A program made the position numbers and the translations under genes. Positions 1-8,913 of a stretch of DNA of 64,000 nt are shown here, piece by piece. This DNA comes from Pseudomonas entomophila. GTDB lineage: Bacteria > Pseudomonadota > Gammaproteobacteria > Pseudomonadales > Pseudomonadaceae. The stretch covers positions 4,515,001-4,579,000 of the forward strand of contig NZ_CP063832.1 of NCBI RefSeq assembly GCF_023277925.1, read 5' to 3'. The number at the start of each line of letters is the position of its first letter. The stretch's first letter is position 1. The notes beneath the pieces are model-generated. The model worked only from the letters and a program-made list of their open reading frames with translations. It was not told where the DNA came from and made no database searches.

Positions 1-572
<572 letters not shown>

Positions 573-703
573 TATAACACCCAAGCAATTTGCTCATGCG
601 AATTGCGGTGGTGAAGACGAAACGAACCGAAAGTTCGCGACGAACCACAAGATCACATATCCGAATTGGCTGGAGTATCCATCTGGATCTTCTGGCAACA
701 GAA

Positions 704-822
704 TTTCTTGACGACCATAGAGCATTGGAACCACCTGATCCCATCCCGAACTCAGCAGTGAAACGATGCATCGCCGATGGTAGTGTGGGGTTTCCCCATG
801 TGAGAGTAGGTCATCGTCAAGA
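704..822 (+). rRNA. 5S ribosomal RNA, first copy
   Basis: A Pseudomonas-type 5S rRNA with the conserved core CATTGGAACCACCTGATCCC and the end GGTCATCGTCAAG. The ends TTCTTGACGA and TCGTCAAGA pair to form the terminal helix I. It lies about 130 nt after the 23S gene and is followed by a strong terminator. The ends are placed by helix pairing and may be off by 1-3 nt. Confidence 0.95.
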
Positions 823-832
823 TTCATTTCGC

Positions 833-873
833 AAAACCCCTATCTGCGCGAGCAGGTAGGGGTTTTGTCTTTT
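833..873 (+). terminator. Rho-independent terminator after the first 5S
   Basis: A 10-bp perfect stem (AAAACCCCTA / TAGGGGTTTT, 833-842 and 857-866) is followed by GTCTTTT. It lies between the two 5S copies, so some transcripts probably end before the second 5S. Confidence 0.85.
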
Positions 874-929
874 AAGTAGAGAGTACAGAGATTCGCTGGC
901 ACGTCCCTCGGACGGACCGGCACACAGAA

Positions 930-1048
930 TTTCTTGACGACCATAGAGCATTGGAACCACCTGATCCCATCCCGAACTCAGCAGTGAAACGATGCATCGC
1001 CGATGGTAGTGTGGGGTTTCCCCATGTGAGAGTAGGTCATCGTCAAGA
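930..1048 (+). rRNA. 5S ribosomal RNA, second tandem copy
   Basis: This copy is identical to the first 5S over its whole length and offset by 226 bp. The homology starts just upstream of the gene (ACAGAATTTCTTG in both copies) and ends just after it (AAGATTCA), so the duplicated unit is essentially the 5S gene itself. It has its own terminator immediately downstream. Extra 5S copies at the end of one rrn operon occur in several pseudomonads. Confidence 0.94.
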
Positions 1049-1058
1049 TTCAATTCCG

Positions 1059-1097
1059 AAGCCCCTGATCGCGATGCGGTCAGGGGCTTTGTCTTTT
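1059..1097 (+). terminator. Terminator after the second 5S
   Basis: A 10-bp stem AAGCCCCTGA / TCAGGGGCTT (1059-1068 and 1080-1089) is followed by TGTCTTTT. It marks the true end of the rRNA operon. Confidence 0.85.
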
Positions 1098-1143
1098 CCG
1101 ATCCGGTGAAGATCAAACCCATTGATTGACCACGCCCTCTCTC

Positions 1144-1226
1144 GGAGCGGCATTAGCCGCGATCACCCGCGAAGCGAGGGGCCAGGCACCGCGTTGTCCG
1201 CATCGCGGCTGAAGCCGCTCCTACAG
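1144..1226. repeat. REP-type extragenic palindrome
   Basis: A paired REP element of the putida-group type: GGAGCGG...AGCCGCGATCACCCGCGAAGC, a spacer, then GCATCGCGGCTGAAGCCGCTCC. The outer arms are complementary. Closely related copies occur in this window at 11828, 36346, 57047 and 61937, all between genes. Confidence 0.8.
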
Positions 1227-1265
1227 AGCGCAGCTCAAGGGGGCTGGGCAATTGTTAACAGGCAC

Positions 1266-1297
1266 AAAAAAGCCGCTCCATGGGGAGCGGCTTTTTT
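1266..1297 (-). terminator. Terminator of the pvf-like operon
   Basis: A perfect 14-bp inverted repeat AAAAAAGCCGCTCC / GGAGCGGCTTTTTT with a 4-nt loop, just after the stop of the last gene of the minus-strand operon. It has T tracts on both strands and can act in both directions. Confidence 0.9.
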
Positions 1298-1309
1298 ATT
1301 GCGGATGGA

Positions 1310-1777
1310 TCAGCTCAGCAGGTTTTTCACATTGCCCATCGCCTCATCGGCAAACCCCTGGAGAAACGCCTGGAAGCCCGGCAGCGCCTCGGGGCCACCC
1401 TCCCAGGGCTCGGCCTGAATGGTCCAGGTCGCGCGGCTGTGGTTGGCATCGATCACTTGCACCTCCATCGCTGCCCACAGGTTACCGATGTTCAGGCTGG
1501 TGTAGATCAGGCTCCAGGTCATGTGCATGGCCTGTGCATCATGTGAGTTGAGCTGCTCGATGACCACGTTACCGTCCTTGAACAGCTTCGTGCGCACTGA
1601 ACGTACACCGCTGCCAGTCATGTCGATGTGCGCGAGCGCAGGGATGAACACCGGGAACCCGGCGAAGTTGCCGACGATGTTCCATACGGCGGCGGCGGGC
1701 GCGGTGATTTCCACGCTGGAGACCACCTCGCACCCTTCAGGGTTGCGGATCAAGGTATCGGGTTTGAGTGCTTGCAT
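1310..1777 (-). CDS. pvfD: PvfD/MgoD-like SRPBCC (polyketide-cyclase/START fold) protein
   Basis: A 155-residue protein with the features of the SRPBCC superfamily: an N-terminal strand SSVEITAPAAAVWNIVGNFAGF and a C-terminal amphipathic helix ending in FADEAMGNVKNLL. The start at 1777 follows an AGGAG box at 8-nt spacing; the frame stays open upstream but only through the end of pvfC. It is the last gene of a four-gene minus-strand operon, 31 bp after the NRPS. The position matches pvfD (P. entomophila) and mgoD (P. syringae), whose proteins are annotated as polyketide cyclase/dehydrase-like. Its chemical role is unproven; a late cyclisation or binding step is plausible. The assignment rests on gene order plus fold. 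Confidence 0.8.
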   Translation of the reverse strand: MQALKPDTLIRNPEGCEVVSSVEITAPAAAVWNIVGNFAGFPVFIPALAHIDMTGSGVRSVRTKLFKDGNVVIEQLNSHDAQAMHMTWSLIYTSLNIGNLWAAMEVQVIDANHSRATWTIQAEPWEGGPEALPGFQAFLQGFADEAMGNVKNLLS

Positions 1778-1808
1778 GCTGTGTTGCTCCTGTTGTGTGG
1801 AAAAGCGA

Positions 1809-4800
1809 TCAGATGAAGCCGATGTCGGCCAGGTACCGGCAGCCGCGGCGCAGCAGCTCGGGGTTCTTGCTGGGGTAATGGGTGCCCATGCGCCGTACCC
1901 CGTCACGGGCGTTGGCGTGGGCGATCCCGGAGATGTCGCCGATGTCTTCCTCGAAACCGTCCAGGTAGAAACCCAGGACGTCGTACAGCGCGTTGTCACG
2001 GTCGACCCGGCGTAACTGGCGCTGCCACTGCTCGATGCTGACCAGCTCGAAGGCATGGCCCTGTTCACGAAACGAGGCCAGGTAGTCACGCCAGCGCAGT
2101 GGCTCGGGGTTGTGCAGGTTGAATACGCATTGCCCGGCTTGGTGGCGGCTGCTGTGGAAGGCGATGAAGCGCGAGAGGAAGTCCACCGGCATCAGGTCGA
2201 AGTCGATCTCCAGGCCAGGTACCTGCCCCAGTTGCAGCGAACCCTTGAGCATCAGCATCAGGCGATTGCGCTGGGGCTGGCAGGCACCGGTACGGCTGTC
2301 GAAGGTGATGTTCCCCGGGCGGAACAGGTTGACCCACACCCCCTGCGCACGGGCGCGGCTGAGGATGCGTTCGCCGATCCATTTGCTCAGGTTGTAGCCG
2401 TTGCGAATGTAGATCGGTGGAGTGCTCGCCGGGTCGTCCTCCAGTACCTGGCCCTGGCTGCCCACGGCACTGCAGGCGGAGAGGGTGGAGACGAAGTTGA
2501 AGATCTTCTTGCGCCGGCCCTCGCATAGGCGCAGGCACTCGAACAACGGCTCGATGTTGTCGGCGGCCAGTACCTGGTAATCGAGCACATGGTTGACCTG
2601 CGCGGCGTTATGCAGCAAGGCGCCGTACGTTTCATCGAGGTAGTCATAGTCAGCCTCTGCCAGGCCCAGGCGCGGCTTGCGCAGGTCGGCCTCGAACACC
2701 CTGATACGCGACAGGTCGAGGGTGATGTGGTTGTCATGCAGCGACTGGGCGAAGCGCTCGGCGGCACTCAGACCTTCGGCACTGCGTACCAGGCAGGCCA
2801 CCTCGGTCGCTCCCCAGTCCAGCAATGCTTCGACCAGGTGCACGCCAAGGAAGCTGTTAGCCCCGGTGACGATCACCTTGTGCACATCACCCAGGCGCTC
2901 AACTGGCAGCACCTGGAGGCCGAGGTCGCGATTGGCATCCTGCTCAAGGCGCTCCAGCGTGTGCTGTTGCGCCGTGTCGTCACCATCGAGCAACGCCCCC
3001 AACCGCTGCAGGGTCGGTTGTTCGATGAAGCGATTGATCGCCACGCCCTGGCCGAAGCCTTCCCGCACCGCCAGTAGCAACCGCGACAGCAGGATCGAAT
3101 GGCCGCCGAGGTTGAAGAAGCTGTCATCGATGGAAATGTCTGCTTCCGGCAGTTCCAGCAGTTCGCTCCACAGGCCACGCAAGCGATGTTCGGTGGCGGT
3201 GCTCGGTTGCAGGCGCTGGCTGCTGGGCAAGGCCAGTGGCCGCTGCGACAGCGCCTGGCGATCCACCTTGCCATTGGCGGTGTAGGGCATCTGCTCCAGC
3301 TCCTGATAGAACATCGGGCGCATGTAGTCGGGCAGGTGCTGCTCGGCGTGCGCGCGCAGTTGCTGTTCGGCATCTGCGCCGTGGCCATGGGCGACGAACG
3401 CAAGCACGCGGCGCTGGGCATCGATCACGACCGCCACCTGGGCGAACAACTGGCTGTCACGCAGGCAGTGTTCGATCTCTTCCGGCTCAACGCGAAAGCC
3501 GCGGATCTTCACCTGGTTGTCACGCCGACCGCACAACTCGATGCCCTGAGGGGTCCACTTGCCGATATCGCCCGTGCGGTAGGCACGCAGCGTGTGGCCA
3601 TTGGGCAGGTACAGCTCAACGAAGCGCTCGGCGGTCAGCGCCGGGTTGTTCAGATAACCGAGCCCGACACCGGGGCCGGTGATGTAAAGCTCGCCTGCAG
3701 TCTGCTGCGTGACCGGCCGAAGGTCTTCGTCGAGGATCAGCACCTGGGTGTTGGCGATGGGCAGGCCGAGGTTGCGGTTGCTGTCGCCGCTGGCAAATAC
3801 CCGGGTAGTTGCCAGCACGGTGGTTTCGGTCGGGCCGTAGATGTTGTGCATCCTGCATTGCCCGGATAGTCGGGCGATGACCTCCGGTTCGCAGACATCG
3901 CCGCCAGTGACAAGGTGTTTCAGACCCAGCGGCATATCGCGGGGCAGAATGCTCAATAACGCTGGTGGTAGGAACGCGTGGCTGACGTCCTGGCTGTGGA
4001 TAACTCGCAGCAGCTGTTGTGGGTCGCGGCGCTGATCTTCGCTCGGCAGTACCAGTTCGGCACCGCAGGCGAAGGTAGGCAGGATATCCAGCAGGGAAGC
4101 GTCGAAGCCGATGGTGGAGAACTGCAGCACCCGGCTGTGTCGGTCCAGCGCTACATGCTCGCGGTACCAGGCGATGAAGTGCGCCAGGTTGCCCTGGCTG
4201 AGCAGCACGCCCTTGGGCTGGCCCGTGGTACCGGAGGTGTAGATCGCCACGCAGGCCTGGTCGGCGCAGGCCGGGCGCAGTGCCAGTGTGGGCAGGTGGG
4301 CGTCTTCGGCTTCCGGCAGCGCGCGTACATCCAGGTGCCTTATATCCACGGCTTCTTGGTCGTCGTGCAGCAGCACACAGGCATTGGCGTCCACCAGGAT
4401 GCGCTGGCGGCGTTCGGCCGGGGTTGCCGGGTCCAGGGGCAGGTAGGTGGCCGAGCAGCCCAGGATCGCCAGCAGGCTGGCATAGAGTTCGGGCGATTTG
4501 GCCATGCACACGGCGACCACCGGAGGGGGCTCGCCGGACGATGGCAACAAAGGTAGCAGTGCACGCTGGATCGCGACTGCGCGGGCGTGTAGCTGGTGGT
4601 AGCTGCAGCGCTGACCGTCGCGACTTATGGCCGTGCGTTCGGCATGTTCGCGCAGGCTATGTTCCAGTTGCACGACCAGATCAGTCTCGGCCTGTTCCAG
4701 GAGGTCGGCGCGCAGCGTGCGGTTGAACGGATGCCGGTAAGCCAGCGCCTCCAGCCAGTGCAGGCTGTGCTCGCGCTCCTGCACGCTGGGGCTGACCGCG

Positions 4801-5240
4801 GGTGCCTCTTGCAGGTACTGCGGGTTGCGGGCGTAGCGGGTGACTTGCTGGGCGAGCAGGTCATTCAGGGCCTGTAGGGTGTCCTCACGCAGCTGCTGGC
4901 CGTTGCCGGAAGCTGGCGACGGCACGGGCAGGCGTTCGATCAACCGTTGGGCGCTGGCATTGCCGCACCAGCACAGGATTTCGAGGCGTGGCAGGGTTTC
5001 GGCGAAGCTGGCCCCCAGGCGCAGCCTCAGCAAGGGCGTCGCGTCCAGCGATTGCCAGTCGCTACTGTTGAGCGCCAGGCTGCCGTCCTCCACCACCAGG
5101 TGCGGCCGGGCGACCAGTTGTCGGCGCAAGGTGTCGGCGTCGTTGGCGAGGGTGATGCCATGGCCGTGTTCGTCGAGTTGCTGGGCAAGCTGCCCCAGGG
5201 CAGGGCTGTGGCCCACCAGAAGTATGTCGAGGCGTCTCAT
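1809..5240 (-). CDS. pvfC: PvfC/MgoA-like nonribosomal peptide synthetase (A-T-thioester reductase)
   Basis: A 1143-residue single-module NRPS. The first ~200 residues are a poorly conserved N-terminal region. The adenylation domain (about 210-690) shows the A3 core IYTSGTTGQPKG, the A5 core NIYGPTETT, the A7 core YRTGDIG, the A8 core GRRDNQVKIRGFRVEPEEIE and the A10 core NGKVDRQAL. The carrier domain carries the phosphopantetheine serine in NLGGHS (about residue 716). The last ~350 residues are an NADPH thioester reductase, with the nucleotide motif VTGANSFLG (about 790) and the YNLSK dyad. There is no condensation domain. The ATG at 5240 follows AGGACA. In the pvf/mgo family this enzyme loads a branched amino acid (valine or leucine), holds it for N-oxidation and releases it reductively. 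The exact substrate cannot be fixed by eye. Confidence 0.9.
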   Translation of the reverse strand: MRRLDILLVGHSPALGQLAQQLDEHGHGITLANDADTLRRQLVARPHLVVEDGSLALNSSDWQSLDATPLLRLRLGASFAETLPRLEILCWCGNASAQRLIERLPVPSPASGNGQQLREDTLQALNDLLAQQVTRYARNPQYLQEAPAVSPSVQEREHSLHWLEALAYRHPFNRTLRADLLEQAETDLVVQLEHSLREHAERTAISRDGQRCSYHQLHARAVAIQRALLPLLPSSGEPPPVVAVCMAKSPELYASLLAILGCSATYLPLDPATPAERRQRILVDANACVLLHDDQEAVDIRHLDVRALPEAEDAHLPTLALRPACADQACVAIYTSGTTGQPKGVLLSQGNLAHFIAWYREHVALDRHSRVLQFSTIGFDASLLDILPTFACGAELVLPSEDQRRDPQQLLRVIHSQDVSHAFLPPALLSILPRDMPLGLKHLVTGGDVCEPEVIARLSGQCRMHNIYGPTETTVLATTRVFASGDSNRNLGLPIANTQVLILDEDLRPVTQQTAGELYITGPGVGLGYLNNPALTAERFVELYLPNGHTLRAYRTGDIGKWTPQGIELCGRRDNQVKIRGFRVEPEEIEHCLRDSQLFAQVAVVIDAQRRVLAFVAHGHGADAEQQLRAHAEQHLPDYMRPMFYQELEQMPYTANGKVDRQALSQRPLALPSSQRLQPSTATEHRLRGLWSELLELPEADISIDDSFFNLGGHSILLSRLLLAVREGFGQGVAINRFIEQPTLQRLGALLDGDDTAQQHTLERLEQDANRDLGLQVLPVERLGDVHKVIVTGANSFLGVHLVEALLDWGATEVACLVRSAEGLSAAERFAQSLHDNHITLDLSRIRVFEADLRKPRLGLAEADYDYLDETYGALLHNAAQVNHVLDYQVLAADNIEPLFECLRLCEGRRKKIFNFVSTLSACSAVGSQGQVLEDDPASTPPIYIRNGYNLSKWIGERILSRARAQGVWVNLFRPGNITFDSRTGACQPQRNRLMLMLKGSLQLGQVPGLEIDFDLMPVDFLSRFIAFHSSRHQAGQCVFNLHNPEPLRWRDYLASFREQGHAFELVSIEQWQRQLRRVDRDNALYDVLGFYLDGFEEDIGDISGIAHANARDGVRRMGTHYPSKNPELLRRGCRYLADIGFI

Positions 5241-5250
5241 GCAGGTGTCC

Positions 5251-6180
5251 TTAGGGCAGGTAGTCGCGCAGGGCCTGCTGTACGCAGGCCGACTCAAGCA
5301 TCGAACTGGCACGGAAGAAGCGCAGGATGTTGCCCAGCAACGGATGTTGGTGGTTGATCGGGTAGGCCAGCCCCTGAGCTTCTTCGCGCAAGGCCTGGCG
5401 TAGCGTCTCGTTCACCGGCAGTGCGGCGATCAGGGCGAAGTCGAAGGCCTGCTGGAGGTCGTTGGTCAGGTACTGGCGCAGGAACACTGGCAGCACCTCG
5501 GCGATCGTCTGGCGGTCGGCCTCGGATGCCGTCTGCCAGTAGATCCGCGTCAGGCGTGCCCAGAAAGTCGAGTGGCGACCTTCGTCGAGCAGGTGGTCGG
5601 CCATCAGCCCTTTCACCGAGGGCTTGACCGAGTTGTCGCGGGCGAACGCTGCCACATCGTCGGTCAGGGTGTTCTCGGCAATGCCCACGCAGATCAGCTC
5701 CACCGCATCGCGCAGACCCTCGGGTACCTGCGCCACGGCCGCCGGGATGGCCCGGCTGAGCTCGATCTCCTGGGGCAGGGCAATCGGTTCGACACCGGTC
5801 AGGGCAATGGTCTGCTGCAGGAAATCCATGGCCACCAAGGCGTGGTAGTCCTCATCCACCACTACGGTCATGGCGTCGTAGCGGCAGGCGAACGGGAAGC
5901 GCACGGCGAAGCGGTCCTTGGCGATGCGCCGTGCGGTCCGGTCGACGATCTCGGTCTCGAAGATCACTACGTCGTTGATGAACTTGTAGAGGCTCTGCAC
6001 CAATACGAAGTCGCGTAGCTGTGGGCACTCGCGCTGGAAGGTGGCACCAAGCACCAAGGGCTGGCGGCTGAGCGGGTAGATCAGCCGCTGGTCGTCTTCG
6101 ACCAGGCGCCGGGGCCGGGTGCGGATGGTGGCGCGCTCTTCCCAGGCCTCGGCGAAGGAGCGGTATTCATGGGCGTTCAT
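5251..6180 (-). CDS. pvfB: PvfB/MgoC-like diiron N-oxygenase (AurF family)
   Basis: A 309-residue protein of the p-aminobenzoate N-oxygenase (AurF) family, non-heme diiron enzymes that oxidise amines to hydroxylamine, nitroso or nitro groups. Candidate iron-ligand segments are [22 protein letters not shown] (ExxH-like), [11 protein letters not shown] and [11 protein letters not shown] (ExxH). The start at 6180 overlaps the stop of the upstream gene by 4 bp (ATGA), and the next gene starts 10 bp downstream, so translation is coupled. In the pvf/mgo systems this enzyme N-oxygenates the amino acid tethered to the NRPS carrier domain; that role is inferred here from family and operon. Confidence 0.86.
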   Translation of the reverse strand: MNAHEYRSFAEAWEERATIRTRPRRLVEDDQRLIYPLSRQPLVLGATFQRECPQLRDFVLVQSLYKFINDVVIFETEIVDRTARRIAKDRFAVRFPFACRYDAMTVVVDEDYHALVAMDFLQQTIALTGVEPIALPQEIELSRAIPAAVAQVPEGLRDAVELICVGIAENTLTDDVAAFARDNSVKPSVKGLMADHLLDEGRHSTFWARLTRIYWQTASEADRQTIAEVLPVFLRQYLTNDLQQAFDFALIAALPVNETLRQALREEAQGLAYPINHQHPLLGNILRFFRASSMLESACVQQALRDYLP

Positions 6181-6953
6181 GGGGTGACCTCGGCGACAGG
6201 GGTTTGCAGCGAGGCGCGCAGGCGGTCCCACAGGGCCATGCGGCTGTCCACCGCGGCGATGGCTGCGGCGTAGACGTCTTCCTGGCGCACCGGGTCGTGA
6301 TCGACCAGGCGTGCCAGCAACTGCTCGGCGGCTGGGCCGTGGTCCTCGGAGTCGACCTCGATATGCCGCTGCAGGTAGTAGCGGAAGGTGGGGGCCTGCT
6401 CGCTGCCGATACCCCATTCGTCGAGGATCTGCTGGAACATCATCGGGATGACACTTTCACGGCCGTGCAGGAAGGCTGCGGCGACGCGGTGCGCGGGGGC
6501 GTGCAGGGCGACTTCGAGTGTGTCGCGCACGAAGTGCTGGGCCGCCTCGCTGGCTCCGGCGCGAGGCAGGGCGCTCAGCGCATCGACACCCTGTTGCTGA
6601 AGGCTGATGAAGCGTTCGATCGCCTGGGTGCAGGCGCCGACCTCACGCATGGCGTCCAGGTACAGCTCGAAGTGGCTGTAGTGGCCGTGGTCCAGGCGGT
6701 CGTCGGACTCCTCACCCAGCACGATCTCGTTGATCAGGCGGGCAGCGGCCGGGTCCTCGGGTGGGAGCCAGGGCAGGCTGACGCACGTCAGCTCCTGTTG
6801 CAGGCGTTTGGTCAGCGACATGAAGTCCCAGACGGCGAAAACGTGGGTTTCCATGAATCGGCGCAGGGTGTCGAGCGCGTCGATCTCGGAAAACAGCGGG
6901 TGCCGGGAAAGTGCGATCTTCTTGGCGGAAAGGGTGCTCTTCAATGTGCTCAT
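6177..6953 (-). CDS. pvfA: PvfA/MgoB-like heme-oxygenase-like diiron oxidase (DUF3050-type)
   Basis: A 258-residue, mostly helical protein of the heme-oxygenase-like diiron oxidase type. The motifs include the N-terminal [50 protein letters not shown] and [11 protein letters not shown], which supply the expected pattern of Glu/His/Asp ligands. It is the first gene of the operon and overlaps pvfB by 4 bp. The start at 6953 (MSTLKS) lacks a strong Shine-Dalgarno sequence; ATG codons 6 and 63 nt upstream are alternatives. The homologue is called pvfA in P. entomophila and mgoB in P. syringae and is needed for signal production; its exact step is uncertain. Confidence 0.82.
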   Translation of the reverse strand: MSTLKSTLSAKKIALSRHPLFSEIDALDTLRRFMETHVFAVWDFMSLTKRLQQELTCVSLPWLPPEDPAAARLINEIVLGEESDDRLDHGHYSHFELYLDAMREVGACTQAIERFISLQQQGVDALSALPRAGASEAAQHFVRDTLEVALHAPAHRVAAAFLHGRESVIPMMFQQILDEWGIGSEQAPTFRYYLQRHIEVDSEDHGPAAEQLLARLVDHDPVRQEDVYAAAIAAVDSRMALWDRLRASLQTPVAEVTP

Positions 6954-7531
6954 GATCATGTCCGTTATGGGCGTTTTGGGGATTGTTATTTCACTGCAAG
7001 TTATTCGATTTGCCATATTCGAGGTGCACGATGCCCTCGAACAGAAATCGATATTGATGAACCTGCAGAGGCCAGGTGGCGTGGCGCTTCAGGGCTGTCG
7101 GCGCCTGGCGATATAAAAGTTAGAACAACTTCAAAGTTATCGGCAAATGTTTTTTTAGTTATTTTAATTTTGTAATTAATGCGGGCAAGCAGGGGCTATA
7201 TAAAACTTTTTGGTAAGTTTTATTTTGGCAATAAGTGCCCCTTCCGATGATTAACTATCAGAAAAGAATACGATGGAGTGAATGCCTCACTCGGAGCACT
7301 GATAAATGGGGTCAGGGGAGGTTTGACTGTTCAGGGGCGGCTGATCGCTTGCGGTCCTTGCCCCGGTACCACGCTCCTTCTTCTGGTGGATAAAGTGCGG
7401 CCGACCAGGCCCGTTGGGTGATCAGCGGTCGGCGCGGGGTCTAGAGTGTGCCCAAAATGCTGGCACTGTCATGGCTTGTGGCAGCCATGACAACGCAAAC
7501 GGATGTTTCCGGAGGGGGTAAGCGTGCTCGG
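6954..7531. promoter_or_regulatory. AT-rich control region upstream of the pvf-like operon
   Basis: These 578 bp hold no convincing gene. About 7120-7275 is strikingly AT-rich for this genome (runs such as TTTTTTTAGTTATTTTAATTTT) and must contain the pvfA promoter, which reads on the minus strand. No single -10/-35 pair stands out. A perfect 10-bp inverted repeat lies near the far edge (7467-7492). Confidence 0.5.
7467..7492. repeat. Perfect 10-bp inverted repeat
   Basis: TGTCATGGCT, a 6-nt spacer (TGTGGC), then AGCCATGACA. It lies 40 bp beyond the stop of the minus-strand thioesterase-like gene. Without a clear T tract it could be a weak terminator or a protein-binding site. Confidence 0.6.
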
Positions 7532-8113
7532 CTACAAGCTGAGCAGGCCGAGGTGGGTGTTGATGATGCGCACCAGGCGCTGGTTGAGCAGAGAGGTGTC
7601 GACCGATTGCGCGGGCAGCTCGATCAGCTCAAGGCCCTGACGGGCAAGGCTGTGCCAGCCGAGCATGGCCGGCAGCGAGCCGGGGAGGTACAGCACGGTC
7701 ATCGGCACTTGGAGGGCCAGGTTGGTGGTGATGTCCAGGCTGGGGGTGGGGCTGTCATAAGTGGAAACAAAGAGATGGCGGGTCTGCCCGGGATGATGGT
7801 TCTGCGCCAACTGTGCCAGTGCCACCGCCACATGCGCGCCAAGCCCCTGGCCGAAGATGGCATGGGGTTGGGCGAGGTAGGGCTGGAGTTTGTCGAGCAG
7901 CGCACGGGCGAGGGGGCAGGGGGGCTCTGCGGGGTCGAATTCATCCAGTCGGACAGAGGGAGGGACATCAGCGGCAATCAGTTCGATGGGATCGCACAGG
8001 GTCTGGGCCCAGGTGCGGTACTGCATGAGCTGCTGCCGATCGTAGGCCAGGCAGATCAGGCGGATCCGGGCAGGTTGTTCGGTTGTAGTTCCCTGTAGCG
8101 TCTGCACGTGCAC
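7532..8113 (-). CDS. Thioesterase-like alpha/beta protein without catalytic serine
   Basis: A 193-residue protein with the layout of NRPS-associated type II thioesterases: an N-terminal strand IRLICLAYD, a helix, then the nucleophile-elbow region HAIFGQGLGAHVAVALAQL. The family signature there is G-H-S-M/L-G-A; here it reads G-Q-G-L-G-A, so both the His and the catalytic Ser are replaced. The usual C-terminal GGH(F) motif is also not visible, and the chain is about 50 residues shorter than normal. It probably does not hydrolyse thioesters. It follows the GntR gene by 63 bp on the same strand and may be co-transcribed with it. It faces the pvf operon but is separated from it by over 570 bp, so a link is only a possibility. 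Confidence 0.72.
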   Translation of the reverse strand: MHVQTLQGTTTEQPARIRLICLAYDRQQLMQYRTWAQTLCDPIELIAADVPPSVRLDEFDPAEPPCPLARALLDKLQPYLAQPHAIFGQGLGAHVAVALAQLAQNHHPGQTRHLFVSTYDSPTPSLDITTNLALQVPMTVLYLPGSLPAMLGWHSLARQGLELIELPAQSVDTSLLNQRLVRIINTHLGLLSL

Positions 8114-8176
8114 TGGCGTTCCTTAATGCCGGATGACGTTCCTTGCCGACACAGCCACGACCGTGGCTGCGTGGTG

Positions 8177-8875
8177 TCACTGATCGGCTGTCGACTGTCG
8201 GTCGAGGTATTTCCTGATGGTGCGGGCGGCATTGTTCAGGTGGGCTTCGAGCAACCTGACGGCATCATCCACCAGTTTGTCGCTGGCCGCATCCACCAGG
8301 GCGATGTGGTCGTCCTGTGTCAGCTTGCCCAGCCCCATCGACGACAGGTGGAAACGCAGGAAGCGCTCCTCTTCGTTGAGTTCGATCTCGATCATGCGCA
8401 GCAACTTCTGGTTGTGCGCCTTGCTGTAGAGGGCCATGTGGAACAGGCGGTTGAGGCGGCCGATCTCGGCGTGACGGGTTTCGTTTTCCAGCTGCTGGAT
8501 ATAACCACGGGCCTGGGCGATGTCATTGGCATCGAGCAGGGGGATCGATTGACGCAGGGCCTCGGTTTCGAGGATGACACGCAATGCGTAGGTGTCGACT
8601 GCATCCTCGCCGATCAGCGGCGCGACCACGGCGCCTTTGTGCATGACCACCTGCAACAGCGATTGCGCTTCGAGCTGGCGCAGGGCTTCGCGTACCGGCA
8701 TGCGGCTGACGCCGAAGAGGCTGGCCAGCTCCTGTTGGCGCAGGGCGGTGCCTGGAGGTAGGCGGCCGTCGAGGATGGCACTGCGCAGGCGCTCTTCGAT
8801 GACGCTGCGGGCGAGGTGCGGCGGAACTTGCTCGCTGCCCAGCACGGAGCTCAGGAGTTTGGGTTTCTCAGCCAC
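8177..8875 (-). CDS. GntR family transcriptional regulator (FCD/FadR-type)
   Basis: A 232-residue regulator. The winged helix-turn-helix (about 24-90) contains RLPPGTALRQQELASLFGVSRMPVREALRQLE, typical of GntR. The C-terminal FCD domain (about 95-220) has the helical pattern and the His residues of the metal/ligand pocket (LNRLFHMAL, QDDHIALVDA, LLEAHLNNA). FCD regulators usually respond to small carboxylates and repress their own operon. A perfect palindrome, ATTGGATCCAAT, lies 26 bp upstream of the start and is a likely autoregulatory operator. The next gene downstream is the thioesterase-like protein. The effector is unknown. Confidence 0.9.
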   Translation of the reverse strand: MAEKPKLLSSVLGSEQVPPHLARSVIEERLRSAILDGRLPPGTALRQQELASLFGVSRMPVREALRQLEAQSLLQVVMHKGAVVAPLIGEDAVDTYALRVILETEALRQSIPLLDANDIAQARGYIQQLENETRHAEIGRLNRLFHMALYSKAHNQKLLRMIEIELNEEERFLRFHLSSMGLGKLTQDDHIALVDAASDKLVDDAVRLLEAHLNNAARTIRKYLDRQSTADQ

Positions 8876-8901
8876 GCGGGTTCAGCCTCGGCAACATGAA
8901 G

Positions 8902-8913
8902 ATTGGATCCAAT
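8902..8913. promoter_or_regulatory. Candidate GntR/FCD operator
   Basis: The perfect 12-bp palindrome ATTGGATCCAAT lies 26 bp upstream of the divergently read GntR start. The same sequence is, to my knowledge, the operator of Caulobacter VanR, also a GntR/FCD protein. It lies in the 268-bp gap between the regulator and lapG, so effects on lapG are possible but less likely (230 bp from its start). Confidence 0.65.
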
